Shown here: positions 19,463-29,479 of the stretch, one piece after another
How the letters are laid out: each line of letters begins with the position of its first letter
How positions within the stretch are numbered: position 1 is the stretch's first letter
NCBI GenBank assembly: GCA_900112785.1
Contig: FONB01000017.1
Span: 1 to 64,000, forward strand
Reading direction: 5' to 3'
DNA length: 64,000 bases
Source: Phytobacter palmae
GTDB lineage: Bacteria > Pseudomonadota > Gammaproteobacteria > Enterobacterales > Enterobacteriaceae
Made by a program: the position numbers and the translations under genes
Notes under the pieces: model-generated
The model's input: the letters and a program-made list of their open reading frames with translations, nothing else
The model's database searches: none
What the model was told of the DNA's origin: nothing

Positions 19463-20728
19463 TTAACCTGAACGACGACGATTACGTGGTGCACCGCTGC
19501 GGCGCGGGCCATTGCCGGAACGCGCACGCGTCAGGCGTTTCGCGGGTGGCAGATCACTTAGCAGAGCATCCGGATTGTACTTGCTCACCGGAATAGAGTG
19601 TCCAATGTAGGTTTCAATCGCCGGCAGGTTCAGTGCGTATTCTTCACACGCCAGGCTGATAGAGTGACCACTGGCGCCAGCGCGACCGGTACGACCAATA
19701 CGGTGGACGTAGTCTTCACAGTCGTCCGGCAGATCGTAGTTAAATACATGCGTTACCGCCGGGATATGCAGACCGCGCGCCGCAACGTCAGTCGCGACCA
19801 GAATATCCAGATCGCCGCGGGTAAATTCATCCAGAATACGCAGGCGCTTCTTCTGTGCGACATCGCCCGTCAGCAAACCAACACGATGACCATCTGCGGC
19901 AAGACTACCCCAGATATCTTCACAACGGTGTTTGGTATTGGCAAAGATGATAGCGCGATCCGGCCACTCTTCTTCGATTAAGGTTTGTAGCAGACGCATC
20001 TTCTCTTCATTCGAAGGGTAGAAGAGTTCTTCTTTAATACGGTGGCCTGTTTTCTGCTCTGGTTCGACTTCAACGTACTCGGCGTTGTTCATCTGCTCGA
20101 AGGCCAGCTCGCGTACACGGTAAGAGAGCGTTGCGGAGAAAAGCATATTCAGACGCGCAGTTGCCGGCGGCATGCGGCGGAACAACCAGCGGATATCTTT
20201 GATAAAGCCCAGATCGTACATGCGATCGGCTTCGTCGAGAACCACGACCTGAATCGCGCCCAGGTTAATATGGTTCTGTTTTGCGTAATCGATAAGGCGA
20301 CCGGTGGTGCCGATAAGAATATCGACGCCGCTCTCAAGCACTTTTAACTGCTTGTCATAACCGTCGCCGCCGTAGGCCAGGCCCAGCTTCATGCCGGTAG
20401 ATTGCGCCAGCGGTTCCGCATCAGCGTGGATTTGCACAGCCAATTCACGGGTTGGCGCCATAATAAGCGCGCGCGGCTGATTCACCTTGCGATCATCAAT
20501 CGCCGGATGAGAAAGAAGATAATGAAACGTTGACGTTAAAAACGCCATCGTTTTGCCAGTACCGGTTTGCGCCTGCCCTGCTACATCACGACCTTCCAGC
20601 GTCAGCGGAAGGGCCAGTGCCTGTATGGGCGTACAATTATGAAACCCTTTAGTTTCAAGGGCTTCAATCACCTTAGGGTGCAGGGCGAAGTCGGAAAACT
20701 TCTGTTCAGTTAAATGTGTTTTGCTCAT
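19463..20728 (-). CDS. rhlB: DEAD-box RNA helicase RhlB
   Basis: A 421-residue ATP-dependent RNA helicase of the RNA degradosome, where it binds RNase E and unwinds structured RNA for PNPase. Motifs: Q-motif region near residue 30, AQTGTGKT at 53-60, DEAD at 165-168, SAT, and HRIGRTGR. The C-terminal tail is basic and Arg-rich ([17 protein letters not shown]), as in the family. It is divergent from trxA. Confidence 0.96.
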   Translation of the reverse strand: MSKTHLTEQKFSDFALHPKVIEALETKGFHNCTPIQALALPLTLEGRDVAGQAQTGTGKTMAFLTSTFHYLLSHPAIDDRKVNQPRALIMAPTRELAVQIHADAEPLAQSTGMKLGLAYGGDGYDKQLKVLESGVDILIGTTGRLIDYAKQNHINLGAIQVVVLDEADRMYDLGFIKDIRWLFRRMPPATARLNMLFSATLSYRVRELAFEQMNNAEYVEVEPEQKTGHRIKEELFYPSNEEKMRLLQTLIEEEWPDRAIIFANTKHRCEDIWGSLAADGHRVGLLTGDVAQKKRLRILDEFTRGDLDILVATDVAARGLHIPAVTHVFNYDLPDDCEDYVHRIGRTGRAGASGHSISLACEEYALNLPAIETYIGHSIPVSKYNPDALLSDLPPAKRLTRARSGNGPRRSGAPRNRRRSG

Positions 20729-20872
20729 AGTGTGGTAGAATATCAGCTTACTATTGCTTTACGAAAGCGTATCCGGTGAAATAAAGTCAACCTTTAGTTG
20801 GTTAATGTGGCATCAACACGTTGTTGTTTTATGCTACACCAACACACCAGGCTTATTCCTGTGGAGTTATAT

Positions 20873-21202
20873 ATGAGCGATAAAATTATTCACCTGACTG
20901 ACGATAGTTTTGACACGGATGTACTCAAAGCGGACGGGCTGGTTCTCGTCGATTTCTGGGCAGAGTGGTGCGGTCCGTGCAAAATGATCGCCCCGATCCT
21001 GGATGAAGTCGCTAGCGAATACGAAGGTAAACTGACCGTCGCGAAGCTGAATATCGACCAGAATCCAGGTACTGCGCCGAAGTACGGTATCCGTGGTATT
21101 CCGACCCTGCTGCTGTTCAAAAACGGCGAAGTGGCCGCGACCAAAGTGGGCGCGCTGTCTAAAGGGCAACTGAAAGAGTTCCTGGACGCTAATCTGGCGT
21201 AA
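20873..21202 (+). CDS. trxA: Thioredoxin 1 TrxA
   Basis: A 109-residue thioredoxin that reduces cytoplasmic disulfides using electrons from TrxB. The active site WCGPCK has C33 and C36, and the conserved cis-proline loop [11 protein letters not shown] is present. The start ATG 20873 (GTGGAG upstream) gives the E. coli N-terminus [14 protein letters not shown] 25-residue upstream extension was rejected. The sequence is almost identical to E. coli. Confidence 0.97.
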   Translation: MSDKIIHLTDDSFDTDVLKADGLVLVDFWAEWCGPCKMIAPILDEVASEYEGKLTVAKLNIDQNPGTAPKYGIRGIPTLLLFKNGEVAATKVGALSKGQLKEFLDANLA

Positions 21203-21284
21203 CTCCTCGAATCTCAGCCGGTGCGCCAGCCTTCTAAATTATGTGGATCGCTGGACGCCCGGCTTCAGTCGTGCTAATTTAGTT

Positions 21285-21313
21285 TTGACTTCGTTGTAAA
21301 CATACCTTGTAGT
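21285..21313 (+). promoter_or_regulatory. Probable rho promoter
   Basis: TTGACT (21285-21290, 5/6 of consensus) and TGTAGT (21308-21313, 4/6) are separated by 17 bases. Transcription would start near 21320, giving a leader of about 220 bases before rho. This is the expected layout for the autoregulated rho gene. Confidence 0.6.
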
Positions 21314-21342
21314 TTGAATCTTGTTTTACCCGACGCTTCCCG

Positions 21343-21465
21343 TTGAGCTTAGCCTCGCGAGAGAAGTGGATAGATTCCGGGCTTGTCACTTTTCCGTCTT
21401 GTCGTTTCAGTTCTGCGTATTTACCTTTGACCAGGCAGCGATTGGACATAAGTGATGGCCGTTAA
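21343..21465 (+). CDS. rhoL: rho leader peptide RhoL-like frame
   Basis: A frame ending at TAA 21463 encodes [20 protein letters not shown]..., which closely follows the C-terminal half of E. coli RhoL ([21 protein letters not shown]). The N-terminal half is not conserved. No in-frame ATG or GTG is present upstream. TTG at 21343 is the first usable start and has no clear ribosome site. It may be translated weakly or be a decaying leader ORF. The leader RNA itself (about 21320-21542) is the target of Rho autoregulation in E. coli. Confidence 0.45.
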   Translation: MSLASREKWIDSGLVTFPSCRFSSAYLPLTRQRLDISDGR

Positions 21466-21542
21466 CAGGCATGGATGACCCTGCCATACCATTCACAACA
21501 TTAAGTTCGAGTTTTACCCCGAGTTTAAGAACCCACACCACT

Positions 21543-22802
21543 ATGAATCTTACCGAATTAAAGAATACGCCGGTTTCTGAGCTGATCACTCTCGGCGAAA
21601 ATATGGGGCTGGAAAACCTGGCCCGTATGCGCAAACAGGACATTATTTTTGCCATCCTGAAGCAGCACGCAAAGAGTGGCGAAGATATCTTTGGCGACGG
21701 TGTGCTGGAGATTCTGCAGGATGGATTTGGTTTCCTCCGCTCCGCAGACAGCTCCTACCTCGCCGGTCCTGATGACATCTACGTATCCCCCAGCCAAATC
21801 CGCCGTTTCAACCTCCGCACTGGTGACACCATTTCTGGTAAGATTCGTCCTCCGAAAGAGGGTGAACGTTACTTTGCATTGTTGAAAGTTAACGAGGTTA
21901 ACTACGACAAGCCGGAGAACGCGCGTAACAAGATTCTGTTTGAGAACTTAACGCCGCTGCACGCGAACTCTCGCCTGCGCATGGAACGGGGTAACGGTTC
22001 CACCGAAGATTTAACGGCACGTGTGCTGGATCTGGCTTCGCCAATTGGTCGCGGTCAGCGCGGTCTGATTGTTGCACCGCCGAAAGCCGGTAAAACGATG
22101 CTGTTGCAGAATATTGCGCAGAGCATTGCCTACAACCACCCGGATTGCGTACTGATGGTTCTGCTCATCGACGAACGTCCGGAAGAAGTGACCGAGATGC
22201 AGCGTCTGGTGAAAGGCGAAGTTGTTGCTTCCACCTTCGACGAACCAGCATCCCGTCACGTTCAGGTTGCGGAAATGGTGATTGAGAAGGCGAAACGCCT
22301 GGTTGAGCACAAGAAAGACGTTATCATTCTGCTTGACTCTATCACTCGTCTGGCGCGTGCATACAACACCGTGGTTCCCGCTTCCGGTAAAGTATTGACC
22401 GGTGGTGTGGATGCCAACGCCCTGCACCGTCCGAAGCGTTTCTTCGGTGCTGCACGTAACGTGGAAGAGGGCGGCAGCCTGACCATTATCGCTACTGCCC
22501 TTATCGATACCGGTTCCAAAATGGACGAAGTTATCTACGAAGAGTTTAAAGGCACCGGTAACATGGAGCTGCATCTCTCTCGTAAGATCGCTGAAAAACG
22601 CGTCTTCCCGGCAATCGACTACAACCGTTCCGGTACCCGTAAGGAAGAGTTGCTTACCACGCAAGAAGAGTTACAAAAAATGTGGATCCTGCGCAAAATC
22701 ATCCATCCGATGGGTGAAATCGACGCAATGGAGTTTCTCATTAATAAGCTGGCAATGACGAAGACGAATGATGAATTCTTCGACATGATGAAGCGCTCTT
22801 AA
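21543..22802 (+). CDS. rho: Transcription termination factor Rho
   Basis: A 419-residue hexameric RNA-dependent ATPase that terminates transcription at C-rich unstructured RNA. It has an N-terminal helical and OB-fold RNA-binding region (about 1-130), the P-loop APPKAGKT, and Walker [17 protein letters not shown]. It is essentially identical to E. coli Rho. The start ATG 21543 matches the known N-terminus [15 protein letters not shown]. An in-frame ATG at 21471 would add 24 residues and was rejected. The long leader fits autoregulation. Confidence 0.98.
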   Translation: MNLTELKNTPVSELITLGENMGLENLARMRKQDIIFAILKQHAKSGEDIFGDGVLEILQDGFGFLRSADSSYLAGPDDIYVSPSQIRRFNLRTGDTISGKIRPPKEGERYFALLKVNEVNYDKPENARNKILFENLTPLHANSRLRMERGNGSTEDLTARVLDLASPIGRGQRGLIVAPPKAGKTMLLQNIAQSIAYNHPDCVLMVLLIDERPEEVTEMQRLVKGEVVASTFDEPASRHVQVAEMVIEKAKRLVEHKKDVIILLDSITRLARAYNTVVPASGKVLTGGVDANALHRPKRFFGAARNVEEGGSLTIIATALIDTGSKMDEVIYEEFKGTGNMELHLSRKIAEKRVFPAIDYNRSGTRKEELLTTQEELQKMWILRKIIHPMGEIDAMEFLINKLAMTKTNDEFFDMMKRS

Positions 22803-22818
22803 TAGAAATAAAGCCAGG

Positions 22819-22847
22819 AAACGCCACGTTTTTACGTGGCGTTTTTC
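22819..22847 (+). terminator. rho terminator
   Basis: AAACGCCACGT, short T loop, ACGTGGCGTTTTT lies 17 bases after the rho stop. It is a strong intrinsic terminator separating rho from the ECA operon. Confidence 0.9.
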
Positions 22848-23044
22848 TTTTATGGACTATACGCTATATGCATTGGGACAGGCACCGTCCGCTACAGGCC
22901 AGCTCAACACAAATACCTAAGCAATCAATATCCTGTTTGCTTAAGAAACATACTAAAACGCCTGTGAATGACCTGCTTTCTTCTTTTTGGAGTGAGGCAT
23001 CGTCGTTATACTGCCAGGATTAACATTCGCTGAGAGCATGCATT

Positions 23045-24148
23045 GTGAATTTACTCACTGCGTTTACTGAATTATTCAGTATTTTCTTATTCACGACCGC
23101 GTTTTTATTCTTCGCCCGAAAAGTAGCGAAGCGCGTCGGTCTGGTGGATAAGCCCAACTTTCGTAAACGGCATCAGGGTTTGATTCCGCTGGTTGGGGGT
23201 ATCTCAGTTTTCGCAGGTATCTGCTTCACTTTCGGTATTGCTGATTACTACATTCCCCATGCGGTCTTGTATCTGCTCTGCGCCGGGATTCTGGTGTTCG
23301 TGGGAGCGCTTGATGATCGCTACGACATCAGTGTCAAAATTCGCGCAATGATTCAGGCGCTTGTTGCGATAGTTATGATGTCGGTCGGTAAACTCTATCT
23401 CAGTAGCCTGGGCTACATCTTTGGTACCTGGGAAATGGTACTGGGGCCGTTTGGTTATTTGCTGACACTCTTTGCCGTCTGGGCTGCCATTAACGCTTTC
23501 AACATGGTTGATGGCATTGATGGTTTGTTGGGGGGGTTGTCCTGTGTCTCCTTTGCCGCTATCGGCATCATCTTATGGTTTGACGGTCAAATCAGCCTCG
23601 CGATGTGGTGTTTTGCCATGATTGCCGCGATCCTCCCGTACATTATGTTAAACCTCGGCGTACTGGGAAGGCGCTACAAAGTTTTTATGGGCGATGCCGG
23701 CAGCACCTTTATCGGTTTCACACTTATCTGGATTTTGCTCGAAACTACGCAGGGTAAGACCCACCCTATTAGCCCGGTTACCGCATTGTGGATTATCGCA
23801 ATCCCATTAATGGACATGGTGGCGATCATGTATCGTCGCTTGCGAAAAGGGATGAGTCCGTTCTCAGCGGACCGTCAGCATATTCACCATCTTATTATGC
23901 GTGCCGGGTTTACCTCGCGGCAGGCCTTTGTGTTGATCACACTTGCGGCGGCGTTGCTGGCGTCGGTTGGCGTGTTAACCGAGTACCTCCACTTCATTCC
24001 TGAATGGGTGATGTTGGCATTATTTTTGCTATCCTTTTTCTTATATGGCTACTGCATCAAACGCGCATGGAAAGTGGCGCGGTTGATAAAGCGTGTGAAG
24101 CGCAGAATGCGCCGTAATAGCGGTCAAAAACCAACCTTAACCAAGTAA
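23045..24148 (+). CDS. wecA: UDP-GlcNAc:undecaprenyl-phosphate GlcNAc-1-P transferase WecA
   Basis: A 367-residue polytopic inner-membrane enzyme (about 11 hydrophobic segments). It makes lipid I of ECA, GlcNAc-PP-undecaprenol, and also primes many O-antigens. Conserved motifs: DD at 90-91 (GALDDRYD), NAFNMVDGIDG around 151-161, and the cytoplasmic HIHH motif (DRQHIHHLIMR). It starts with GTG 23045 and has the same length as E. coli. It is the first gene of the ECA operon, about 240 bases after rho. The gap from 22848 shows no clear gene and should hold the operon promoter. Confidence 0.97.
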   Translation: MNLLTAFTELFSIFLFTTAFLFFARKVAKRVGLVDKPNFRKRHQGLIPLVGGISVFAGICFTFGIADYYIPHAVLYLLCAGILVFVGALDDRYDISVKIRAMIQALVAIVMMSVGKLYLSSLGYIFGTWEMVLGPFGYLLTLFAVWAAINAFNMVDGIDGLLGGLSCVSFAAIGIILWFDGQISLAMWCFAMIAAILPYIMLNLGVLGRRYKVFMGDAGSTFIGFTLIWILLETTQGKTHPISPVTALWIIAIPLMDMVAIMYRRLRKGMSPFSADRQHIHHLIMRAGFTSRQAFVLITLAAALLASVGVLTEYLHFIPEWVMLALFLLSFFLYGYCIKRAWKVARLIKRVKRRMRRNSGQKPTLTK

Positions 24149-24161
24149 ATCTGGGAAAGCG

Positions 24162-25208
24162 ATGACTCAACCATTGTCGGGAATACCTACAGCGGGTACG
24201 GAAAACGAGCTGGATATTCGTGGTCTGTTTCGTACTTTATGGGCCGGGAAATTATGGATTTGCGGGATTGCGCTACTTTTTGCGTTAATCGCCTTAACCT
24301 GGACGTTCTTTGCTCGTCAGGAGTGGGGGGCTACAGCCATCACCGATCGGCCCACGGTAAATATGTTGGGTGGGTTTTATTCACAGCAACAATTCCTGCG
24401 TAACCTGGACGTTAAGGCGAATCTCGCACCTGTAGACCAGATTTCTGTCATGGATGAGGCGTATAAAGAGTTTGTGATGCAACTGGCGTCATGGGATACA
24501 CGGCGTGACTTCTGGATGCAGACAGACTATTTCAAGCAGCGGAAAGTCGGCAACAGCAAAGCAGACGCCGCCATGCTGGATGATTTAATCAACTACATCC
24601 AGTACACGCCGGGGGATGTTACGCGCAACCTTAACGACAATGTCAAGCTGACGGCTGAAACTGCGCCTGATGCTAATAATTTGCTGCGCCAGTATGTGGC
24701 TTTTGCCAGCCAGCGCGCTGCACGCCACCTGAACGATGAGCTTAAAGGGGCGTGGGCGGCTCGTACGATTCAAATGAAAGCGCAGGTCAAGCGTCAGGAA
24801 GAAGTTGCCAATAGCCTTTTCAAGCGTCGCGTGAGCAACGTCGAGCAGGCGCTGAAGGTGGCAGAAGAACACAATATCTCCCGTAGTGAAACAGAAGTAC
24901 CGGCGGATGAACTGCCGGATTCGGAAATGTTTTTATTAGGCCGCCCGATGTTGCAGGCGCGCCTGGAAAATTTGCGTGCGGTAGGGCCTGAGTACGATCT
25001 GGACTACTTCCAAAACCGAGCCATGCTTAATACGCTGAATGTGGGCCCTACGTTTGATCCCCGTTTTCAGACTTATCGATATTTGCGCACACCTGAAGAA
25101 CCGGTAAAACGCGACAGCCCGCGTCGTGCCTTCCTTATGATCATGTGGGGTGTGGTGGGGGCCCTCATCGGAGCTGGTGTTGCATTAACGCGTCGTCGAT
25201 CATTTTGA
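24162..25208 (+). CDS. wzzE: ECA chain-length regulator WzzE
   Basis: A 348-residue polysaccharide co-polymerase class 1 protein. It is anchored by two membrane helices (about 32-52 and 322-342), with a large periplasmic domain that sets the modal length of ECA chains made by WzyE. The proline/glycine-rich C-terminal membrane segment, preceded by RDSPRRAFL, is typical. It starts 13 bases after wecA. Confidence 0.95.
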   Translation: MTQPLSGIPTAGTENELDIRGLFRTLWAGKLWICGIALLFALIALTWTFFARQEWGATAITDRPTVNMLGGFYSQQQFLRNLDVKANLAPVDQISVMDEAYKEFVMQLASWDTRRDFWMQTDYFKQRKVGNSKADAAMLDDLINYIQYTPGDVTRNLNDNVKLTAETAPDANNLLRQYVAFASQRAARHLNDELKGAWAARTIQMKAQVKRQEEVANSLFKRRVSNVEQALKVAEEHNISRSETEVPADELPDSEMFLLGRPMLQARLENLRAVGPEYDLDYFQNRAMLNTLNVGPTFDPRFQTYRYLRTPEEPVKRDSPRRAFLMIMWGVVGALIGAGVALTRRRSF

Positions 25209-25221
25209 CACGCAGTCTAAG

Positions 25222-25242
25222 ATGAAGGCTTCGTGCCTTCAT
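25222..25242 (+). other. Intra-operon hairpin between wzzE and wecB
   Basis: ATGAAGGC, loop TTCGT, GCCTTCAT forms a perfect 8-bp stem in the 56-base wzzE-wecB gap. No T run follows. It could protect or punctuate the mRNA rather than terminate it. Confidence 0.5.
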
Positions 25243-25264
25243 TACCTAATCGAAGAGAATCGTT

Positions 25265-26395
25265 GTGAAAGTACTGACCGTATTTGGCACACGACCAGAA
25301 GCCATTAAGATGGCGCCTCTGGTACACGCGCTGGCAAGGGACCCTGATTTCGACGCGAAGGTATGCGTCACTGCGCAGCATCGGGAAATGCTCGATCAGG
25401 TATTGAATCTTTTTTCTATTGTTCCGGATTATGACCTGAATATTATGCGGCCCGGGCAGGGGCTGACAGAAATTACTTGCCGTATTCTGGAAGGGCTTAA
25501 ACCTATCCTGGAATCTTTCCGTCCCGATGTCGTACTGGTTCACGGCGACACGACAACCACTATCGCCGCAAGTCTGGCTGCGTTTTACCAGCGCATTCCT
25601 GTCGGGCATGTGGAGGCAGGGTTGCGTACGGGAGATCTGTCATCGCCATGGCCGGAAGAGGCTAATCGCACGTTAACTGGGCATCTGGCGCTGTACCATT
25701 TCGCGCCGACGGAAAACTCCCGCCATAACTTGCTGCGTGAAAACGTCGCGGATAAACATATTTTTGTTACCGGCAATACCGTTATTGATGCGCTGTTTTG
25801 GGTGCGTGATAGTGTGCTGAACAACCCTTCACTTGAGGAAGAACTGGCGTCACGTTATCCCTTCCTTGATAACAACAAAAAACTGATTCTGGTTACCGGA
25901 CATCGTCGGGAGAGTTTCGGTCTCGGCTTTGAACATATCTGTCATGCGCTGGCGGAAATTGCCTCCCAGCATGACGATGTGCAGATTGTTTATCCGGTAC
26001 ACCTTAATCCTAATGTCAGCGAACCAGTGAACCGTATTCTCGGTCATGTGGAAAATGTCACGCTGATAGAACCGCAAGACTATTTGCCCTTCCTGTGGTT
26101 AATGAATCGCGCCTGGCTGATTCTCACTGACTCCGGTGGTATTCAGGAAGAAGCCCCTTCGCTTGGTAAGCCTGTTCTGGTGATGCGTGACACCACAGAA
26201 CGTCCGGAAGCCATTGAAGCCGGAACCGTCAGGTTAATTGGTACAGACAGCCTGCGTATCGTTGAAGAGGTATCACGCCTGCTTTATGACAATGATGCCT
26301 GGCAGGCCATGAGCCGTGCGCACAATCCGTACGGAGACGGGCAGGCCTGTGGTCGAATTTTGCATGCACTAAAAAACAATCGGGTAACACTATGA
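25265..26395 (+). CDS. wecB: UDP-GlcNAc 2-epimerase WecB
   Basis: A 376-residue non-hydrolysing UDP-N-acetylglucosamine 2-epimerase giving UDP-ManNAc, the precursor of ManNAcA in ECA. Family landmarks: [12 protein letters not shown] at the N-terminus, [24 protein letters not shown] and [14 protein letters not shown]. It starts with GTG 25265, with AGAG upstream. It overlaps wecC by four bases (ATGA). Length equals the E. coli enzyme. Confidence 0.97.
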   Translation: MKVLTVFGTRPEAIKMAPLVHALARDPDFDAKVCVTAQHREMLDQVLNLFSIVPDYDLNIMRPGQGLTEITCRILEGLKPILESFRPDVVLVHGDTTTTIAASLAAFYQRIPVGHVEAGLRTGDLSSPWPEEANRTLTGHLALYHFAPTENSRHNLLRENVADKHIFVTGNTVIDALFWVRDSVLNNPSLEEELASRYPFLDNNKKLILVTGHRRESFGLGFEHICHALAEIASQHDDVQIVYPVHLNPNVSEPVNRILGHVENVTLIEPQDYLPFLWLMNRAWLILTDSGGIQEEAPSLGKPVLVMRDTTERPEAIEAGTVRLIGTDSLRIVEEVSRLLYDNDAWQAMSRAHNPYGDGQACGRILHALKNNRVTL

Positions 26396-27654
26396 GTTTC
26401 AAAACGATTTCCGTCATTGGCCTTGGCTATATTGGACTGCCAACTGCGGCGGCTTTCGCCTCACAGCAAAAAGAAGTGGTAGGGATTGATATCAATCCTC
26501 ATGCCGTGGAGACCATTAATCGCGGGGAGATTCATATTGTTGAGCCTGAACTGGACAAGGTCGTCAAAACCGCTGTTGAAAGCGGCTGGCTACGTGCCAG
26601 CACGACACCGGTAGCAGCAGATGCCTATTTGATTGCCGTTCCGACCCCTTTTAAAGGCGAACATGAGCCGGATATGACATTTGTTGAAGCAGCGGCAAAA
26701 TCCATTGCGCCCGTGCTGAAAAAAGGATCGCTGGTTATCCTTGAATCAACATCGCCAGTCGGGGCGACGGAACAAATGGCAGACTGGCTGGCTGCGGCTC
26801 GCCCGGACTTAACTTTCCCGCAGCAGGCGGGAGAGCAGGCAGATATCAATATTGCCTATTGCCCGGAGCGTGTATTGCCAGGCCAGGTCATGGTTGAGCT
26901 TATCAAAAATGACCGGGTTATTGGTGGTATGACGCCCGTATGCTCGGCACGCGCCAGCGAGCTGTATAACATTTTTCTTGAAGGCGAGTGTGTGGTGACG
27001 AACTCCCGTACCGCTGAAATGTGCAAACTGACGGAAAATAGCTTCCGTGACGTCAACATCGCGTTTGCCAATGAATTGTCGCTCATTTGCGCTGACCAGG
27101 GCATTAATGTCTGGGAACTGATTCGTCTGGCAAATCGCCACCCGCGCGTGAATATTCTGCAGCCCGGCCCCGGCGTTGGCGGTCACTGTATTGCCGTTGA
27201 TCCGTGGTTTATCGTGGCACAGAACCCACAGCAGGCCCGCCTGATTCGAACCGCACGTGAAGTGAATGACAGTAAGCCACACTGGGTAATGAACCAGGTT
27301 AAAGCAACCGTCGCCGATTGTCTGGCAGCAAGTGATAAGCGCGCCAGCGACGTAAAAATTGCCTGTTTTGGTCTGGCATTTAAACCCAATATTGACGACC
27401 TGCGAGAAAGCCCGGCAATGGAAATTGCCCACAGCATAGCCCAGTGGCATAGCGGCGAAACGCTGGTGGTAGAGCCGAATATTCATCAGTTGCCCCCTCG
27501 CCTGGCAGGCCAAAGCATGCTGGTCAGCCTCGAGGATGCAATGTCGCAAGCTGATGTGCTGGTCATGCTGGTCGATCACAAAGAATTCAAAGCTATCGCG
27601 GGCGATAATGTGCGCCAGCAATATATTGTTGATACCAAAGGCGTATGGCGCTGA
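26392..27654 (+). CDS. wecC: UDP-ManNAc dehydrogenase WecC
   Basis: A 420-residue NAD-dependent UDP-sugar dehydrogenase that oxidises UDP-ManNAc to UDP-ManNAcA. An N-terminal Rossmann motif [10 protein letters not shown], the catalytic-region [13 protein letters not shown] and a C-terminal UDP-binding domain with [17 protein letters not shown] are visible. In E. coli rffG and rffH follow. Here the next gene is wecD, only 11 bases later. Confidence 0.97.
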   Translation: MSFKTISVIGLGYIGLPTAAAFASQQKEVVGIDINPHAVETINRGEIHIVEPELDKVVKTAVESGWLRASTTPVAADAYLIAVPTPFKGEHEPDMTFVEAAAKSIAPVLKKGSLVILESTSPVGATEQMADWLAAARPDLTFPQQAGEQADINIAYCPERVLPGQVMVELIKNDRVIGGMTPVCSARASELYNIFLEGECVVTNSRTAEMCKLTENSFRDVNIAFANELSLICADQGINVWELIRLANRHPRVNILQPGPGVGGHCIAVDPWFIVAQNPQQARLIRTAREVNDSKPHWVMNQVKATVADCLAASDKRASDVKIACFGLAFKPNIDDLRESPAMEIAHSIAQWHSGETLVVEPNIHQLPPRLAGQSMLVSLEDAMSQADVLVMLVDHKEFKAIAGDNVRQQYIVDTKGVWR

Positions 27655-27665
27655 GGTCACTTCCC

Positions 27666-28343
27666 ATGACACTACATGGCAATATCGACGAACTGGCATG
27701 GGAAAGTGAATTCTTTGGTCTGCGCAGCGCCATCGTGCGTTTGCAGGACGATGGCCCGGTGCTTAATGCTTCTGCTTTCGACAGTTGGCCGCGTATACAG
27801 GCAAAAATCTCCGCATCCAGTGCGCAACAACTTGATGCGTTGCAGCAACTTGGTTTTCGACTGGTTGAAGGTGAAGCTGATTTCGCATTATCGGTTCCGG
27901 TACAGGTTATCGATCCACAGGCACAGACGGCAGTAACAGGCGATATCGCCCCGTTGCGTCAGATGGCGGCAATAATGTTCAGCCAGAGCCGATTCCGCGC
28001 GCCCTGGTATCCCGAAGATGCCAGCGGGCGTTTTTACGCGCAATGGATTGAAAACGCGGTGAAAGGCGTATTTGACCATGAATGCCTGCTATTTCGCGGA
28101 ACAAATGGCGATATCGAGGCTTTTGTCTCCATGCGTCAACTCGATGCACAGGAAGCCCGGATTGGTTTGCTGGGCGGGCGCGGCGCGGGCGAAAAACTGA
28201 TGCAGGCAGCCTGTTATTGGGCACAACAGCGGCAGCTTAAGACAATTCGTGTGGCGACTCAGATGGGCAACCTTGCGGCTATCAGACGCTACACTCGCAG
28301 CGGTGCGATAATGGAAAGCACCGCCTACTGGTTATACAGGTGA
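27666..28343 (+). CDS. wecD: dTDP-4-amino-4,6-dideoxygalactose N-acetyltransferase WecD
   Basis: A 225-residue GNAT-fold acetyltransferase using acetyl-CoA to make dTDP-Fuc4NAc. The N-terminus DELAWESEFFGL and the C-terminal acetyl-CoA region (LLGGRGAGEKLMQAAC) match E. coli WecD (RffC), which has about 224 residues. The start ATG 27666 is preceded by GAGGT. A start inside wecC at 27645 is possible but less like the family. rffG and rffH are missing directly upstream. Confidence 0.93.
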   Translation: MTLHGNIDELAWESEFFGLRSAIVRLQDDGPVLNASAFDSWPRIQAKISASSAQQLDALQQLGFRLVEGEADFALSVPVQVIDPQAQTAVTGDIAPLRQMAAIMFSQSRFRAPWYPEDASGRFYAQWIENAVKGVFDHECLLFRGTNGDIEAFVSMRQLDAQEARIGLLGGRGAGEKLMQAACYWAQQRQLKTIRVATQMGNLAAIRRYTRSGAIMESTAYWLYR

Positions 28344-28347
28344 CTCT

Positions 28348-29478
28348 ATGATCCCTTTTAATGCCCCTCCTGTGGTGGGAACGGAACTCGACTTCATGCA
28401 GTCGGCGATGAGCAGCGGCAAGCTGTGCGGTGACGGTGGTTTTACCCGTCGCTGCCAGCAGTGGATGGAACAGCGTTTCCATAGCCCGAAAGTGCTACTG
28501 ACCCCCTCCTGTACCGCATCACTGGAGATGGCGGCACTGCTGCTGGATATTCAGCCTGGCGATGAAGTGATCATGCCAAGCTATACCTTTGTTTCTACGG
28601 CTAATGCTTTCGTACTGCGTGGCGCGAAGATCGTCTTTGTGGATATCCGCCCGGATACGCTCAATATCGACGAAACCCGTATTGAAGAGGCAATCACCGA
28701 AAATACCCGTGCCATTGTGCCGGTTCATTATGCCGGCGTGGCCTGTGAAATGGACACGATTATGGCCATTGCCAAACGGCATGACCTGTTTGTGGTGGAA
28801 GATGCCGCGCAGGGAGTGATGTCCACCTATAAAGGCCGGGCGTTGGGCACTATCGGGCATATTGGCTGCTTTAGCTTCCATGAAACGAAAAACTATACTG
28901 CGGGTGGCGAAGGCGGCGCGACGCTGATTAATGATCGCGCGCTGATTGAGCGTGCGGAAGTCATCCGCGAAAAAGGGACTAACCGTAGTCAGTTCTTCCG
29001 TGGGCAGGTGGATAAATACACCTGGCGCGATATTGGCTCGAGCTATCTGATGGCGGATTTACAGGCGGCCTATTTATGGGCGCAGCTTGAAGCAGCAGAT
29101 CGTATCAATCAGCAACGTTTGTCCCTGTGGCAAACTTATTTCGACGCATTGTCGCCGCTGGCACGTGCCGGGCGGATTACGCTGCCATCGATCCCCGAAG
29201 AGTGCGGTCATAACGCCCATATGTTTTATATCAAACTGCGTGATGAAGAGGATCGCAGCAAGCTCATCGCCTTCCTGAAAGAGGCCGAGATTCTCTCTGT
29301 GTTCCATTATATTCCGCTACATGCATCACCTGCCGGGGCGAAATTTGGTGAGTTCCACGGTGAGGATCGTTATACGACGCAGGAAAGTGAGCGTTTGCTT
29401 CGTCTGCCTCTGTTCTACAATCTCGCCCCTGTTAACCAGCGTACCGTGATTAACACGTTACTGAGTTACTTCCGCTAA
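28348..29478 (+). CDS. wecE: dTDP-4-oxo-6-deoxyglucose transaminase WecE
   Basis: A 376-residue DegT/DnrJ/EryC1-family PLP aminotransferase producing dTDP-4-amino-4,6-dideoxygalactose. Visible motifs: PSCTASLEMAALLL, the aspartate region VVEDAAQGV, and the PLP-lysine segment SFHETKNYTAGGEGG. Its substrate needs RffH/RffG-type activity that is not encoded in this cluster. It starts four bases after wecD. Confidence 0.96.
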   Translation: MIPFNAPPVVGTELDFMQSAMSSGKLCGDGGFTRRCQQWMEQRFHSPKVLLTPSCTASLEMAALLLDIQPGDEVIMPSYTFVSTANAFVLRGAKIVFVDIRPDTLNIDETRIEEAITENTRAIVPVHYAGVACEMDTIMAIAKRHDLFVVEDAAQGVMSTYKGRALGTIGHIGCFSFHETKNYTAGGEGGATLINDRALIERAEVIREKGTNRSQFFRGQVDKYTWRDIGSSYLMADLQAAYLWAQLEAADRINQQRLSLWQTYFDALSPLARAGRITLPSIPEECGHNAHMFYIKLRDEEDRSKLIAFLKEAEILSVFHYIPLHASPAGAKFGEFHGEDRYTTQESERLLRLPLFYNLAPVNQRTVINTLLSYFR

Positions 29479-29479
29479 C

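Noticed and set aside
21471-21542. 24-codon N-terminal extension of rho from ATG 21471
   Set aside because: The known Rho N-terminus begins at ATG 21543, and the extension is in the leader with no good ribosome site.
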